Source: Sedimentitalea sp041224545 (lineage in GTDB: Bacteria > Pseudomonadota > Alphaproteobacteria > Rhodobacterales > Rhodobacteraceae). Taken from it: 64,000 bases of DNA. Shown one piece after another: positions 53,510-62,618 of the stretch (positions are counted from its first letter, which is position 1; each line of letters opens with the position of its first letter). The position numbers and the translations under genes are program-made. The stretch is taken from NCBI RefSeq assembly GCF_041224545.1, contig NZ_JBGFGP010000108.1, positions 76,469 to 140,468 of the forward strand. Reading direction: 5' to 3'. Below the pieces are notes generated by a model. It was given only the letters and a program-made list of their open reading frames with translations. It searched no databases and was not told the origin of the DNA.

Positions 53510-55372
53510 TCATGTCATCTGGGGTTTGTTGGTGAATTCCAGCCGGTCATAGACCATCAGGCCGACAGCGGCGGCGGTGGCGATCCATGAAACTGTCGGT
53601 CCGAAAAAGATGAGCGCCGCAGCCAGTCCGAGCCCAACCGGCACCATATAGGCCCTGCCCCGGCGCGGATAGCAGGCTCGCGATATCAGGATCGTGGCGA
53701 GCAGAACGAACAGGATCGCTTGTGCCGACTCGCCAAGGCCGAACCCCGTTCCAAGAAGCAACGCCGGCTGGTAGATGAACGCAAACGGGATAACGAACCC
53801 CGGCAGCGCGAGCCGCGACGCTTCCAGCGCCGTGGCCATCGGCCCCGAGCCGGCAATCGGAGCGGCTGCAAACGCGGCCAGCGCCACGGGCGGCGTGATC
53901 GCGGACAGAACGCCAAAATAGAGCACGAACATGTGGGTGTGAATGATCGGAACGCCCAGCTTCTGAAGCGACGAGCCCATCACCAGCACGATGATGAGAT
54001 AGGCCGGCACCGTCGGCATTCCCATACCCAGCAGCAGGCAGGCCACGGCCATGAGGAGCAGCGACACGATCAGTTGATCGTCTGCCAGACGCGATAGCAA
54101 CGTCGCAAAGCGCAGCCCGACACCGGTCAGGTTCAGGACACCGATCACGATCCCGACGGCGCCGACGATCACCACCAGCTGCGCCGAGATCACGCCAGCC
54201 GAGCGCAGGAATTTCAGCCACGCCTTGCCATCGGTCAGCAAATCGGGGCGAATGGCAAAGCCCAGTATCGCCGCCAGCGCGACACCGACAAAACCGGCAT
54301 AGGCCGGGGAAGAGCCGCCAACCATCGTCACCACGATACCCGCGAGGGCAAGCACGAAGATGCCCATCTGCGTCAGTTCGCGCCAGTTGAACGTGATATC
54401 GGGGCGCGCTTCTTCGACGAGTTCCATATTTCTTGCCGCGCTGGAAATCGCGACGAACAGGCCGGCGTAGTAGAGCAGCGCAGGCACGGCAGCCGCCGCG
54501 CAGATGGTCAGATAGGACTGGCCCGTGATATCTGCCATGATAAAGGCCACGGCCCCCATGATCGGCGGCGTGATCTGGCCACCGCTGGACGCGGCGGATT
54601 CCACCGCGCCGGCAAAGCAGGGCGAGAATCCGCGCCTCTTGATCAGCGGAATGGTGATGACGCCGGTGCCGACGACATTGGCGACCGCGCTCCCCGAAAT
54701 GGTGCCGAACAGCCCGCTTGCAACCGTCGCCGCCGCCGCCGGACCCGAGCGCATGCGTCCGGTTGCCGCCAGTGCAAGCCGGACAAGAACCCGGTCGATC
54801 GCGAGCAGTTCCAGCAATGCGCCGAACACGATGAAGATCAGGATGGTCGAAACGACCGTGGCCATCGGGCGACCGAAAACGCCGTCGAATGAATACCACA
54901 GCACGGTCATCAGCTCTTCCGTGGAGATGCCCGCATGTCTGAGAAAACCGGGCGCCAGATGTCCCAATGCGCCATAGAGCAGCAGGATACCCGCCACCAG
55001 CGCCATCACCAGACCAACCGAACGCCGGGTCATTTCAAGAACCGCGATGAGCCCGAGAAAGCCCATCCAGATGTCTGTCGACGTCAGAAAGTAGAGCCCC
55101 GTCTCGATCTCTCCGGCGGCGCGAAAATACTGATAGACCGCGAGCGACAACGCAATCGCCGTTGCAAGCAGAACCGCGCGATCCAGCAGCCCCCTGTTCA
55201 TTCCGAGGCTGGTCAGAATGAGCAGCAACCCCGCGACAAACAACATTCCGACGCGAAGGTAGGAATCAGAAAAAACGCCGAAAAGCGAGACGTAGAACAC
55301 GACACCGATGATGATCGCCGAAAGCGCGAGTATCGCGGCTTCCAGATACGCTGACCTTTTGGGTTCTGACAC
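53510..55372 (-). CDS. TRAP transporter fused permease (DctQ-DctM, TAXI type)
   Basis: A 620-residue inner-membrane protein with about 16 hydrophobic segments. The N-terminal small-permease part is fused to a DctM-like core: SGLFGTISGSAVANVVGTGV, then FAGAVESAASSGGQITPPIM and MGMPTVPAYLIIVLVMGSSL are hallmarks. Sodium-driven uptake is typical. A GTG start at 55372 follows GGGAGGAAAAAC and is preferred to earlier ATGs. Confidence 0.9.
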   Translation of the reverse strand: MSEPKRSAYLEAAILALSAIIIGVVFYVSLFGVFSDSYLRVGMLFVAGLLLILTSLGMNRGLLDRAVLLATAIALSLAVYQYFRAAGEIETGLYFLTSTDIWMGFLGLIAVLEMTRRSVGLVMALVAGILLLYGALGHLAPGFLRHAGISTEELMTVLWYSFDGVFGRPMATVVSTILIFIVFGALLELLAIDRVLVRLALAATGRMRSGPAAAATVASGLFGTISGSAVANVVGTGVITIPLIKRRGFSPCFAGAVESAASSGGQITPPIMGAVAFIMADITGQSYLTICAAAAVPALLYYAGLFVAISSAARNMELVEEARPDITFNWRELTQMGIFVLALAGIVVTMVGGSSPAYAGFVGVALAAILGFAIRPDLLTDGKAWLKFLRSAGVISAQLVVIVGAVGIVIGVLNLTGVGLRFATLLSRLADDQLIVSLLLMAVACLLLGMGMPTVPAYLIIVLVMGSSLQKLGVPIIHTHMFVLYFGVLSAITPPVALAAFAAAPIAGSGPMATALEASRLALPGFVIPFAFIYQPALLLGTGFGLGESAQAILFVLLATILISRACYPRRGRAYMVPVGLGLAAALIFFGPTVSWIATAAAVGLMVYDRLEFTNKPQMT

Positions 55373-55503
55373 GTTTTTCCTCCCTTTCGTGTTCCGGCTG
55401 TATCCGTGAGGTTGGTCCGGACCCACACGGAACACGCGGGCGTGATACTTGACTGGCGGTGCAAATTTGTCGACGTTGCGTTACACCAGGTGAAACGGAA
55501 ATC

Positions 55504-56286
55504 ATGACGAAACTCAACCGATCCATTGAACGCGGGCTTTCGGTGCTCGAGGTCATTCATATGTCCGGCCCCAGTTCGCTTGCCTGTCTTGCATCGCGCA
55601 CAGGGCTTTCCAAACCGACGCTGCTGCGCATATGCGCAACACTCGAAAAACGCCGCTGGCTGTCGCGCAGGGGCAGCGATGGCTGGTATCAACTCGGCTC
55701 AGCCTTTCCGTCTCTCGGCAAGATGCCCGATCTCACCGACCGACTGGTCTCTGTCGCAAAAAAAGAAATCGTATTCCTGTCCGAACACACCGGATTGGCG
55801 GTTGATCTCGCTGTCGCGATCGGGAGCGGCCGGACCGAGATCATAGACACGACCCGCGCTTTCAAGAAACACGGCGTCTATCCCGATACCGTCGGATTTC
55901 GCCCCTCGCCGATCCTGTCCGCACTCGGGGCAGCGCATCTTTCGTCTCTGTCGAAACAGGCATTCGCCGATGCATTGCGCGACCTGTTGAAACGATTGCC
56001 GCGAGAGGACGCAGCCGCCGTTCCGAAGCTGCCCTCGATATTGAAGTTCATCAAGGAGAACGGCTATGCGACCCGAGTTCCGGGCCATTGGGGACGCGCG
56101 GTGGATTATGGTGCGCTCCCCTCGGCAATCGCGGTTCCACTCATGGCAGGCCCGGACCCGCTCGGCGCGATCAACCTCGTCTGGAACGCAAGCGACCGGT
56201 CTGTTCAGGATGTCGTCAGGGATCATCTCAAGATCCTTCAGGCCACGGCGCACACGGTCGGACAAGACTATGTCCGCATCTCCTGA
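55504..56286 (+). CDS. IclR-family transcriptional regulator
   Basis: A 260-residue regulator. The N-terminal winged HTH is LNRSIERGLSVLEVIHMSGP, then LASRTGLSKPTLLRICATLE. The effector domain shows FLSEHTGLAVDLAVAIGSG and GVYPDTVGFRPSPILSALGA. It is divergent from the TRAP-sulfatase operon over about 130 bases, so is its likely regulator. ATG 55504 is preferred over 55459. Confidence 0.87.
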   Translation: MTKLNRSIERGLSVLEVIHMSGPSSLACLASRTGLSKPTLLRICATLEKRRWLSRRGSDGWYQLGSAFPSLGKMPDLTDRLVSVAKKEIVFLSEHTGLAVDLAVAIGSGRTEIIDTTRAFKKHGVYPDTVGFRPSPILSALGAAHLSSLSKQAFADALRDLLKRLPREDAAAVPKLPSILKFIKENGYATRVPGHWGRAVDYGALPSAIAVPLMAGPDPLGAINLVWNASDRSVQDVVRDHLKILQATAHTVGQDYVRIS

Positions 56287-57092
56287 GCAGGAATTGCCAG
56301 TTGGTGTCACATAGTCAGAAAATCGGTTTTCCCCGCGATGTATCAGCAGCGCATTTGGGGTAGCATCGGGGAGCGGCGAATCGAAATCTCGGGATCAGGG
56401 GCTTCTCCACTACGGCGCTTTTCCTGCTTCTGGATGGCCTTAACCGCCGCACCCCGCATGCATGCGCAATGTCCGATAATTCTCGCAATGCACGTCGATC
56501 AGCCACAGCGCGTTTGTCGCGATAATTCTGCCTGACGTCAAACCTTCTCTCACACTGAACCGCGCAAGAGCCCCATCGCTCTCGACCATGTCGCCAACAA
56601 AGTTGAGCGTGGCCGTGTCTTTCACCTGGTGCAAGCCCCCTGCCCCGAATAACCGACATAGTAACGGTAAGGCGGACGTGATGGGCACAGGCGGCGACGA
56701 GACATGCCACTTTCGAAGAATCAAATCGGTCGCAACAAAGACGCGTCCTGTGCGCGAAGGCTGGTTCTTGCGTTACACCCCGTCGACAGCCGCAGATTGC
56801 AGAAGCAGCCTGTGGGTAACCCTGTGGACAACCGGAAAATAACTATATCCATAAATATCATGATCTTACACAGCCGATCAAGCGTCCGGTCCCGTGCCGC
56901 TACGTCACCCGGCACCATGATGTCCCTGGTAACGCCACAGCTTGGTAAACATTTTCCTTGAGTTTCAACGAGGCAAGCGGCATACCTGTAACGCGAAACA
57001 TAAGAAAATTCGCCGACCGCGTTCCTTGACCAAAACGACGTCCAAGATCGACCGGGAACGCAGAAAAGGCGATATAATACGGGCAGACCATT
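56287..57092. other. repABC leader region, about 800 bp without a gene
   Basis: No supported gene is visible. The stretch contains two DnaA-box-like nonamers (56811-56831) followed by an A/T-rich segment, and a TATAAT (57073-57078) just before the repA start. The -35 is uncertain; TCGACC at 57048-57053 gives a 19-base spacer. An upstream regulatory region for repABC is expected here. Confidence 0.5.
56811..56831. other. pair of DnaA-box-like sites
   Basis: TGTGGGTAA (56811-56819) and TGTGGACAA (56823-56831) each differ by one base from TGTGGATAA, the complement of the DnaA box TTATCCACA. The two lie in direct orientation and are followed by an A/T-rich tract (about 56836-56870). Part of a replication origin is possible, but repABC origins are usually inside repC. 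Confidence 0.4.
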
Positions 57093-58295
57093 ATGCACCC
57101 TGTGCTGCATGACAAGCTACAATCGGATGCCGACCGGCTGTCCGAGGCGCTTGAACACATGTCAAAACTCTTCCTTGCCCCCAAGGAGGAAAAGACCTTG
57201 CGCAGCTTTACCACTGCCGAGGTCGGCGAATTGCTTCGGGTCAGCGATGGCTACCTGCGCAAGGCGCATTTTGACGGCAGAATACCCGAGGTCAATCAGG
57301 GGCCGGGAAACAAGCGACTGTATACCGCCGAGAACATTCAGGAAATCCGGCACATCCTTGCACGCAACGCCAAGGACCCCGACCAGTTCCTGCCCGGCCG
57401 CCGGCCCGGTGACAAGTTGCAGATCTGGTCCACCGTCAATTTCAAGGGCGGGTCGAGCAAAACCACGACCACCGTTACCCTGGGCATGCGGCTGGCCCTG
57501 CGCGGATATCGCGTGTGCCTTGTGGATGCGGATCCACAGGCATCCTTGACGACGTTTTTCGGCTATCAGCCCGAAATCGATTTCCGCAAGGGCGGGACGC
57601 TCTATGACGCGATCCGGTACAATGACGGCGATAGCTCTCGCCAGCCGATCACCGACATCCTGAGGAAAACCTATTTTCCCAATCTCGATCTTGTTCCCGG
57701 CGGGATCATGCTGTCGGAATTCGAGACAGAGACTCCCACCGCGCTCAGCCGTGGAGAGCAACCGGTCTTCTTCAACCGAATTCGCGATTCGTTGCGTCAG
57801 GTCGAAGACGATTACGACATCGTGTTGATCGACTGCCCGCCGCAGCTCGGTTACCTGACAATGGCGGCTGTGTGCGCCTCGACGTCACTGTTGATGACAA
57901 TTATCCCGGAGCGAGTCGACCTGGCCTCGGCCAGTCAGTTCCTGACGATGGCGTCGGGGATCCTCGAAGTCCTGCACACCAATGGCGGAATCGGCGCGTA
58001 TGACAACTTCGCCTACCTGCTGACCCGATTTGACACGGCGATCAGCACCCAGCAGGATTTGGCCGAATGGATCCGCCAGTTGCTGGGTGACAGTGTGGTC
58101 AGGACACCATTTGTGAAGTCTTCGGCGGTAAGCGAAGCGGGTTTGTCACAAAAGACGATTTTCGAGGTCGATCTGATCGGTTCGAAAAACCGCAAGACCT
58201 ATGAGCGTGCTCTTGAGTCTGCGATCGGCTTTTCCAATGACATCGAGCTGATGATTCAATCCGCCTGGGGCCGGGGAGGCGACGATGAAACGTGA
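57093..58295 (+). CDS. repA: plasmid partitioning protein RepA (ParA family)
   Basis: A 400-residue partition ATPase and repressor of the repABC operon. An N-terminal DNA-binding part (to about 110, FTTAEVGELLRVSDGYLRKA) precedes the ParA core: VNFKGGSSKTTTTVTLGMRL (deviant Walker A), VCLVDADPQASLTTFFGYQP and YDIVLIDCPPQLGYLTMAAV. The order and length match RepA of repABC replicons. It overlaps repB by 11 bases. Confidence 0.95.
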   Translation: MHPVLHDKLQSDADRLSEALEHMSKLFLAPKEEKTLRSFTTAEVGELLRVSDGYLRKAHFDGRIPEVNQGPGNKRLYTAENIQEIRHILARNAKDPDQFLPGRRPGDKLQIWSTVNFKGGSSKTTTTVTLGMRLALRGYRVCLVDADPQASLTTFFGYQPEIDFRKGGTLYDAIRYNDGDSSRQPITDILRKTYFPNLDLVPGGIMLSEFETETPTALSRGEQPVFFNRIRDSLRQVEDDYDIVLIDCPPQLGYLTMAAVCASTSLLMTIIPERVDLASASQFLTMASGILEVLHTNGGIGAYDNFAYLLTRFDTAISTQQDLAEWIRQLLGDSVVRTPFVKSSAVSEAGLSQKTIFEVDLIGSKNRKTYERALESAIGFSNDIELMIQSAWGRGGDDET

Positions 58296-59211
58296 TCTTC
58301 TCAGCAAGAGTCTGGCCCAGATGGGTTCCAAGGCTGCGGAGCCTGCCAAAGCGCAAGAGGACGCGCCCCGGTCACTCAAGAGCATGTCCGATGTCCTGTC
58401 GCAGGTCTCGGCCCAGGCGGCACAGGAGGTGGAGGTCAGCGAAATCGCGGATTCCGAGATCGCGGACCGGTTCAAGGTTGAAGACGGCCTCGAAGATCTC
58501 ATCGAGTCCATCCGGGCTTCGGGGCAGCAGCTCCCTGCCCTGCTCCGATACCGTCGTGGTTCGGGTCCACGATACGAGGTGGTCTATGGCCGTCGCCGCA
58601 TTGCAGCATGCCGGGTGCTCGGGATCAAGGTCAAAGCCTATATCAAGGAAATGGACCAGCGCGAGGCACTGGTATCCCAGGCCTTGGAGAACTCGGCGCG
58701 CCTGGAACGCAGCTTCATCGAGCAGGCCATTTTTGCCACGCGTCTGGAAGAGCAGGGCTTCAATCGTGTCGAAATCGGAGAAGTCCTCGCGGTCGACAAG
58801 GGCACCCTGAGCAAGCTGATCGGCGTTGCCCGGGACGTTCCCAATGACGTCATCTTTGCGATCGGAGCGGCGCATGACGCGGGCCGTCGGCCGTGGTTGG
58901 AGCTGCGCCGTCTGATCAAGGCAACCGGTGCCAAAGAGATCCTGTCGCTGGTCCCCGCCAAAGGCACTCCGGCAGAAAAACTCAACGCGACCGTTGGGGC
59001 ATTGCAATCGACCGAAGCCAGACAGGCCGCGCCCGACCCCGCCCCCTCCCCTGCCCCGCTGTCAAAACTCAACGGAACACCCGTCGCCTTTACCGCACGG
59101 GGCAAACGGCTTGTTGTCGAGGTGTCAGAGAAAAAGGAACAGGGCTTTCTGGAGTTCGTGGAAGCGAATCTGGAAAAGCTCTACCAAGAATGGAAACAAC
59201 GGGAAACATGA
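58285..59211 (+). CDS. repB: plasmid partitioning protein RepB (ParB family)
   Basis: A 308-residue centromere-binding protein. The ParB/Srx nuclease-like domain shows QQLPALLRYRRGSGPRYEVV, YGRRRIAACRVLGIKVKAYI and SQALENSARLERSFIEQAIF; the HTH is VEIGEVLAVDKGTLSKLIGV. GGGGAGG lies just before the ATG, inside repA. It should bind the 16-base palindromes at 59245 and 60507. Confidence 0.94.
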   Translation: MKRDLLSKSLAQMGSKAAEPAKAQEDAPRSLKSMSDVLSQVSAQAAQEVEVSEIADSEIADRFKVEDGLEDLIESIRASGQQLPALLRYRRGSGPRYEVVYGRRRIAACRVLGIKVKAYIKEMDQREALVSQALENSARLERSFIEQAIFATRLEEQGFNRVEIGEVLAVDKGTLSKLIGVARDVPNDVIFAIGAAHDAGRRPWLELRRLIKATGAKEILSLVPAKGTPAEKLNATVGALQSTEARQAAPDPAPSPAPLSKLNGTPVAFTARGKRLVVEVSEKKEQGFLEFVEANLEKLYQEWKQRET

Positions 59212-59244
59212 CAAAGAACAGCATAACCCATTGATTTCATTAAC

Positions 59245-59260
59245 GTTGGCCATGGCCAAC
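59245..59260. promoter_or_regulatory. parS candidate 1 between repB and repC
   Basis: GTTGGCCATGGCCAAC is a perfect 16-base palindrome located 33 bases after the repB stop, the classic place for the repABC centromere-like site (GTT-rich palindrome). An identical copy occurs inside the 3' end of repC. Confidence 0.85.
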
Positions 59261-59303
59261 ACCCACGTACAGGCAGAAACAAAAACAAGGAGCAGACCAA
59301 GGA

Positions 59304-59361
59304 CAAAAAAGAAACCCCCCGAAGGCGGTGAAGCACTCCAGAGGGTCCCGATTTTCTAGCA
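59304..59361 (-). ncRNA. candidate antisense RNA (ctRNA/incA) of the repABC module
   Basis: On the minus strand a promoter-like TTGCAG (59395-59390), a 17-base spacer and TACCAA (59372-59367) precede a potential stem-loop with arms around ACCC and GGGT (59345-59313). A run TTTCTTTTTT follows at 59313-59304. Size, position between repB and repC, and orientation agree with the small antisense RNA that controls repC in other repABC plasmids. Endpoints are approximate. Confidence 0.55.
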
Positions 59362-59435
59362 CCTTATTGGTACCCCTAAATTCGAATCACTGCAACACCG
59401 ATTTCGGTGACCGGTACGATTTTGTCGTCTGAAAT

Positions 59436-60536
59436 GTGATGAGAGATCAAAATGTCACGGTACCTGATACCGCGGCACAGGACTGCTGTGCCCAAACGCC
59501 ATGGTTTTCCGATATGGGAAGCATCGCCGGCCAACCCTGGTTCAAGCCCGTTCGTCGGCGTGATCTCATGGCCGCGGTCAACAAGATCGGCCGCGATCTC
59601 GGACTTCGCCCCGCATCGGTTCTTGTTCTGGATGTGCTTCTGAGCTGCCTGCCCTGCAAGGATCCGAAAAGCGGAAAAGAACGACCGATTTCCCCCACGA
59701 TGTTGCTCACTGTGTTCGCCAGCAACAATACGCTTTGTTTTCGGGCCAAGGGGATCACCGAACGGCAACTGCGGCGGCACCTTGAGAAGCTAGAGAATTG
59801 CGGCCTTGTCCATCGGAACGATAGCGCAAACGGCAAGCGGTTTCCCATTCATCAGGGCGGCAAATTGATTGGCGCGTTTGGTATCAATCTGACCCCCCTT
59901 CTGTCCCAAGCAGACGACATTATCAGGCGTGCGCAGCACGCCGATGAGAACGCCGTCGCAATGCGCGGGCTGAAAGCCAGAATATCAAAGTTGCGGGCAC
60001 AGTGTCTGGAGTTGTCTCTTGACGACGCAACGCAGGCATTTGTCGAAAACATACGCAACGTCTTGCGCCGGGTTGCAACCACGTTGGCCGAGGCCAACAC
60101 GATCGCCCAGAGGCTCGCCGAGATACTCAAATCCGCCACGCCGGAAGCGTCGCCTGACGAGAACCAAACCGAAAACCTGACCGCCGCTGACGGACAAAAC
60201 GTCCGGCACAAAGAACCAGAAAAAACAGATACACATAATCCCTGCCTGACAACCAATTTGGATCGCTGGCATTCATTGAGTCACATCAGAGAGTTTTTCC
60301 CTGAATTACCGAGAAGCAATCATGTTCTGCAAAGTATCGCGTATCAGCTCGGAAGGATGCTTGGCATCACGCAGGATTCACTAACCCGTTGCCTGGCAGA
60401 GAAGGGAATCTGGCCAGCGCTAGCGATTCAGGAACAGATGGTGAGAAATGCATCCGATATTGTCGACCCAGACGGATACTTCCAAAAGCTGAGTCTTGTC
60501 CACCAAGTTGGCCATGGCCAACTTTGCAGATCATAG
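59436..60536 (+). CDS. repC: replication initiator RepC
   Basis: A 366-residue initiator of repABC replicons (others are about 400-440). PWFKPVRRRDLMAAVNKIGR, then ASVLVLDVLLSCLPCKDPKS, FASNNTLCFRAKGITERQLR and RRHLEKLENCGLVHRNDSAN match RepC's winged-helix core. The C-terminal YQLGRMLGITQDSLTRCLAE is conserved. The start may be the GTG at 59436 or the ATG at 59439; neither has a strong ribosome-binding site. The 3' end contains the second parS copy, encoding VGHGQL. The origin of replication is usually inside this gene. Confidence 0.9.
   Translation: MMRDQNVTVPDTAAQDCCAQTPWFSDMGSIAGQPWFKPVRRRDLMAAVNKIGRDLGLRPASVLVLDVLLSCLPCKDPKSGKERPISPTMLLTVFASNNTLCFRAKGITERQLRRHLEKLENCGLVHRNDSANGKRFPIHQGGKLIGAFGINLTPLLSQADDIIRRAQHADENAVAMRGLKARISKLRAQCLELSLDDATQAFVENIRNVLRRVATTLAEANTIAQRLAEILKSATPEASPDENQTENLTAADGQNVRHKEPEKTDTHNPCLTTNLDRWHSLSHIREFFPELPRSNHVLQSIAYQLGRMLGITQDSLTRCLAEKGIWPALAIQEQMVRNASDIVDPDGYFQKLSLVHQVGHGQLCRS
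60507..60522. promoter_or_regulatory. parS candidate 2 inside the 3' end of repC
   Basis: GTTGGCCATGGCCAAC again, identical to the copy at 59245-59260. It is read in frame as codons for VGHGQ near the end of RepC, so the site and the protein C-terminus are coupled. Confidence 0.82.
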
Positions 60537-60981
60537 TGAGCAGTAGAGATAAGAAATGGATACCGATTGGCGATTTCATGATCCCGAATGGGGCAGCATC
60601 GCATCTGGTCATGTTTGAACCCTCAAATAGCACCAGCCGAAAGCAGGCTCATCACACCTGGATGCAGAGCAGCCAACCAAAACGAGCGACAGATAACACG
60701 ATGCAAAAAAATCGCCTAAAATATTCGCGACGTTCTGGTCTTACAAGACATGTTAATTTATCATCTCAGCGTCGCAGCTGTGCACTTGTCATCAAGAGCG
60801 ATCAGGTATCAGCAACCCTTAAAAGGGCAGGGCGATTGCGACGTCTGCGTGATGTTGGGTATAAGAAACGAGTTGCCAGACATCACAAGTTTCGTTGTCC
60901 TGCTTTCAGAAACTAAAAGAATAGATAGTTACATTCGCAACCAATAACTGGAGTGGGCCCGGAAACACCATGCGCGAGGTT
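60537..60981. other. 445-bp region downstream of repC
   Basis: The base composition is more A/T-rich than the flanking genes. A 65-codon frame at 60750-60947 is open but shows no family resemblance or good ribosome-binding site. No mobile-element ends were seen. Confidence 0.4.
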
Positions 60982-62553
60982 TCACTCGGTCCGATCGATC
61001 TTGCGGAAAAGGGACACGCCGTCGACGCAATCGAGTGCGTAAAGCTCGCGAAAACGGGCTTCGAGAAACAGGTTATCAAAGGTTTCGTTGACATGGGGGT
61101 TGTCGGCCCAATCCGCGACGCAATTGTCGCGCTGCGGGTTCACGAGGGTAGGGGCGGCCTGATAGAATACCGGCTTGGAGAAAGCGCCATAGCTTCCCCG
61201 GCGACCACGATCTGTATGGGCCATGTCTGACCAGTTCAGACCCAGCATGTCATAGATCGGTCCATCGTAGGTCATCGCAATGCCGCCAGCGATATATACC
61301 GCGACGGAGGCGCTATTGTCGTGCCGGTTCAATATGCTGCCAATGGCGCGGGAGTCCTCTGCCAACCGAAATTCGATTTCGTAATCGCCCTTGTCCGCAG
61401 CAAAGGTCAGCCATTGCGCGATCAGCGCGGCTCCGCATAGCAGCGCGAGGAACGGCAGGGCAGGGGGGTATCGCATGGCAAGCCAGACGACGCCGAGCAC
61501 CGCCCCCGGCACAAGCAACACCAGGAAAATCAGGTAGTAGCGATGCGACCCGAAGTGATCGCCGCCAAGCAGCGTGTAAACCGCAACCGTTCCGAGCGCC
61601 ACGAGCAAGGCAAAGATCACCACCGACACAAGCCCGCGACGGTCCGCTGCGCCACCCAGGCGCGAAATCGCGATGAGCCCGAGCGCGGCCAACAGCAGCA
61701 GCACAAAAGTGTCAGGTTCACTGACGTAATCGAGAGTATAACGCGCGCCTGCCTTGATCTCGGACAGGCGGTCGGTCGACACCTTGGCATAGTAGGTGTT
61801 GGGGTGGGGAACGCCGAAATAGACGAGCCGTGCGAGCGTCAGCGCCGCGAAGGCCGCCACCGAGAGGAGTGCCGCACGCAGGACAAGGCCGGTCTCATGT
61901 GCGCCGGGCAGGTATCGGTCGATCAGCAACAGGACCAGCAGCATCCCCGAGACAAGCACGATGGCTTCGGGTCGCGTGAGCACCATCAGAACCGCAAGCA
62001 CGGTCAGGAGCACGCCGCCGGAAACCGGCACCTGCAGGCTGCGCGACCGTATGAGGCGGATGGAGGCCCAGAGGAACCCGGCCGTCAGAAAACACCAGAG
62101 ACCGGTTTCCATCAGGCTCCAGACCGTCCAGCCGAAAGCTGCGGGAAAGCACGCCATGATCGCGGCGACGGGCAAGGCCGCAAAACGCTCGGTCAATCCG
62201 GCCATGTCCAGAAACGCCCTTGCAATCGAAATGGTGAACCAGATCATGCCGACCGTGCAGGCGAACCCGACCGCGGCAAACAGCGTTTCAGGCGTATCGG
62301 TGATCAGGAAGCCAAGCGTGTTGAGCGCCGTCCAGAGTGCCGAGGTCGATCCCTCGACGCGTTCACCGCCTGCGTAATAGACGTATCCAAGACCGTTTGC
62401 GATATTCTGAGCATAGTTCTGTGTGATGTTGGCGTCGTCAAAACCGACGCTCGGGGACAACACGATCCAGGTGAACAGGCTGAGGATCGCGGCACAGAGA
62501 ATGGCGATGATGAGATCGGGAAGGGTACGCATCTGTTTGGATATACCTTTCAT
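60982..62553 (-). CDS. GT-C-type membrane glycosyltransferase (AftB-like)
   Basis: A 523-residue membrane protein with about ten or more hydrophobic helices. The N-terminal loop after helix 1 shows GFDDANITQNYAQNIANGLG and then RVEGSTSALWTAL, the acidic DD/VEGxTSxLW pattern of AftB-like arabinofuranosyltransferases and related GT-C enzymes. YFGVPHPNTYYAKVSTDRL follows in a later loop, and a soluble C-terminal part is exposed to the periplasm. It probably transfers a sugar from a lipid carrier to a surface polysaccharide. It is next to a GT61 gene. Confidence 0.75.
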   Translation of the reverse strand: MKGISKQMRTLPDLIIAILCAAILSLFTWIVLSPSVGFDDANITQNYAQNIANGLGYVYYAGGERVEGSTSALWTALNTLGFLITDTPETLFAAVGFACTVGMIWFTISIARAFLDMAGLTERFAALPVAAIMACFPAAFGWTVWSLMETGLWCFLTAGFLWASIRLIRSRSLQVPVSGGVLLTVLAVLMVLTRPEAIVLVSGMLLVLLLIDRYLPGAHETGLVLRAALLSVAAFAALTLARLVYFGVPHPNTYYAKVSTDRLSEIKAGARYTLDYVSEPDTFVLLLLAALGLIAISRLGGAADRRGLVSVVIFALLVALGTVAVYTLLGGDHFGSHRYYLIFLVLLVPGAVLGVVWLAMRYPPALPFLALLCGAALIAQWLTFAADKGDYEIEFRLAEDSRAIGSILNRHDNSASVAVYIAGGIAMTYDGPIYDMLGLNWSDMAHTDRGRRGSYGAFSKPVFYQAAPTLVNPQRDNCVADWADNPHVNETFDNLFLEARFRELYALDCVDGVSLFRKIDRTE

Positions 62554-62618
62554 CTGTCCCGATCCCTGATCGGGCTGTGATAGGGCCGAGTCGTGGTTTC
62601 ATGCGATCCGGCCACCTG

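Noticed and set aside
60750..60947. 65-codon frame downstream of repC
   Set aside because: No good ribosome-binding site, no family resemblance, and another frame is open over the same bases.
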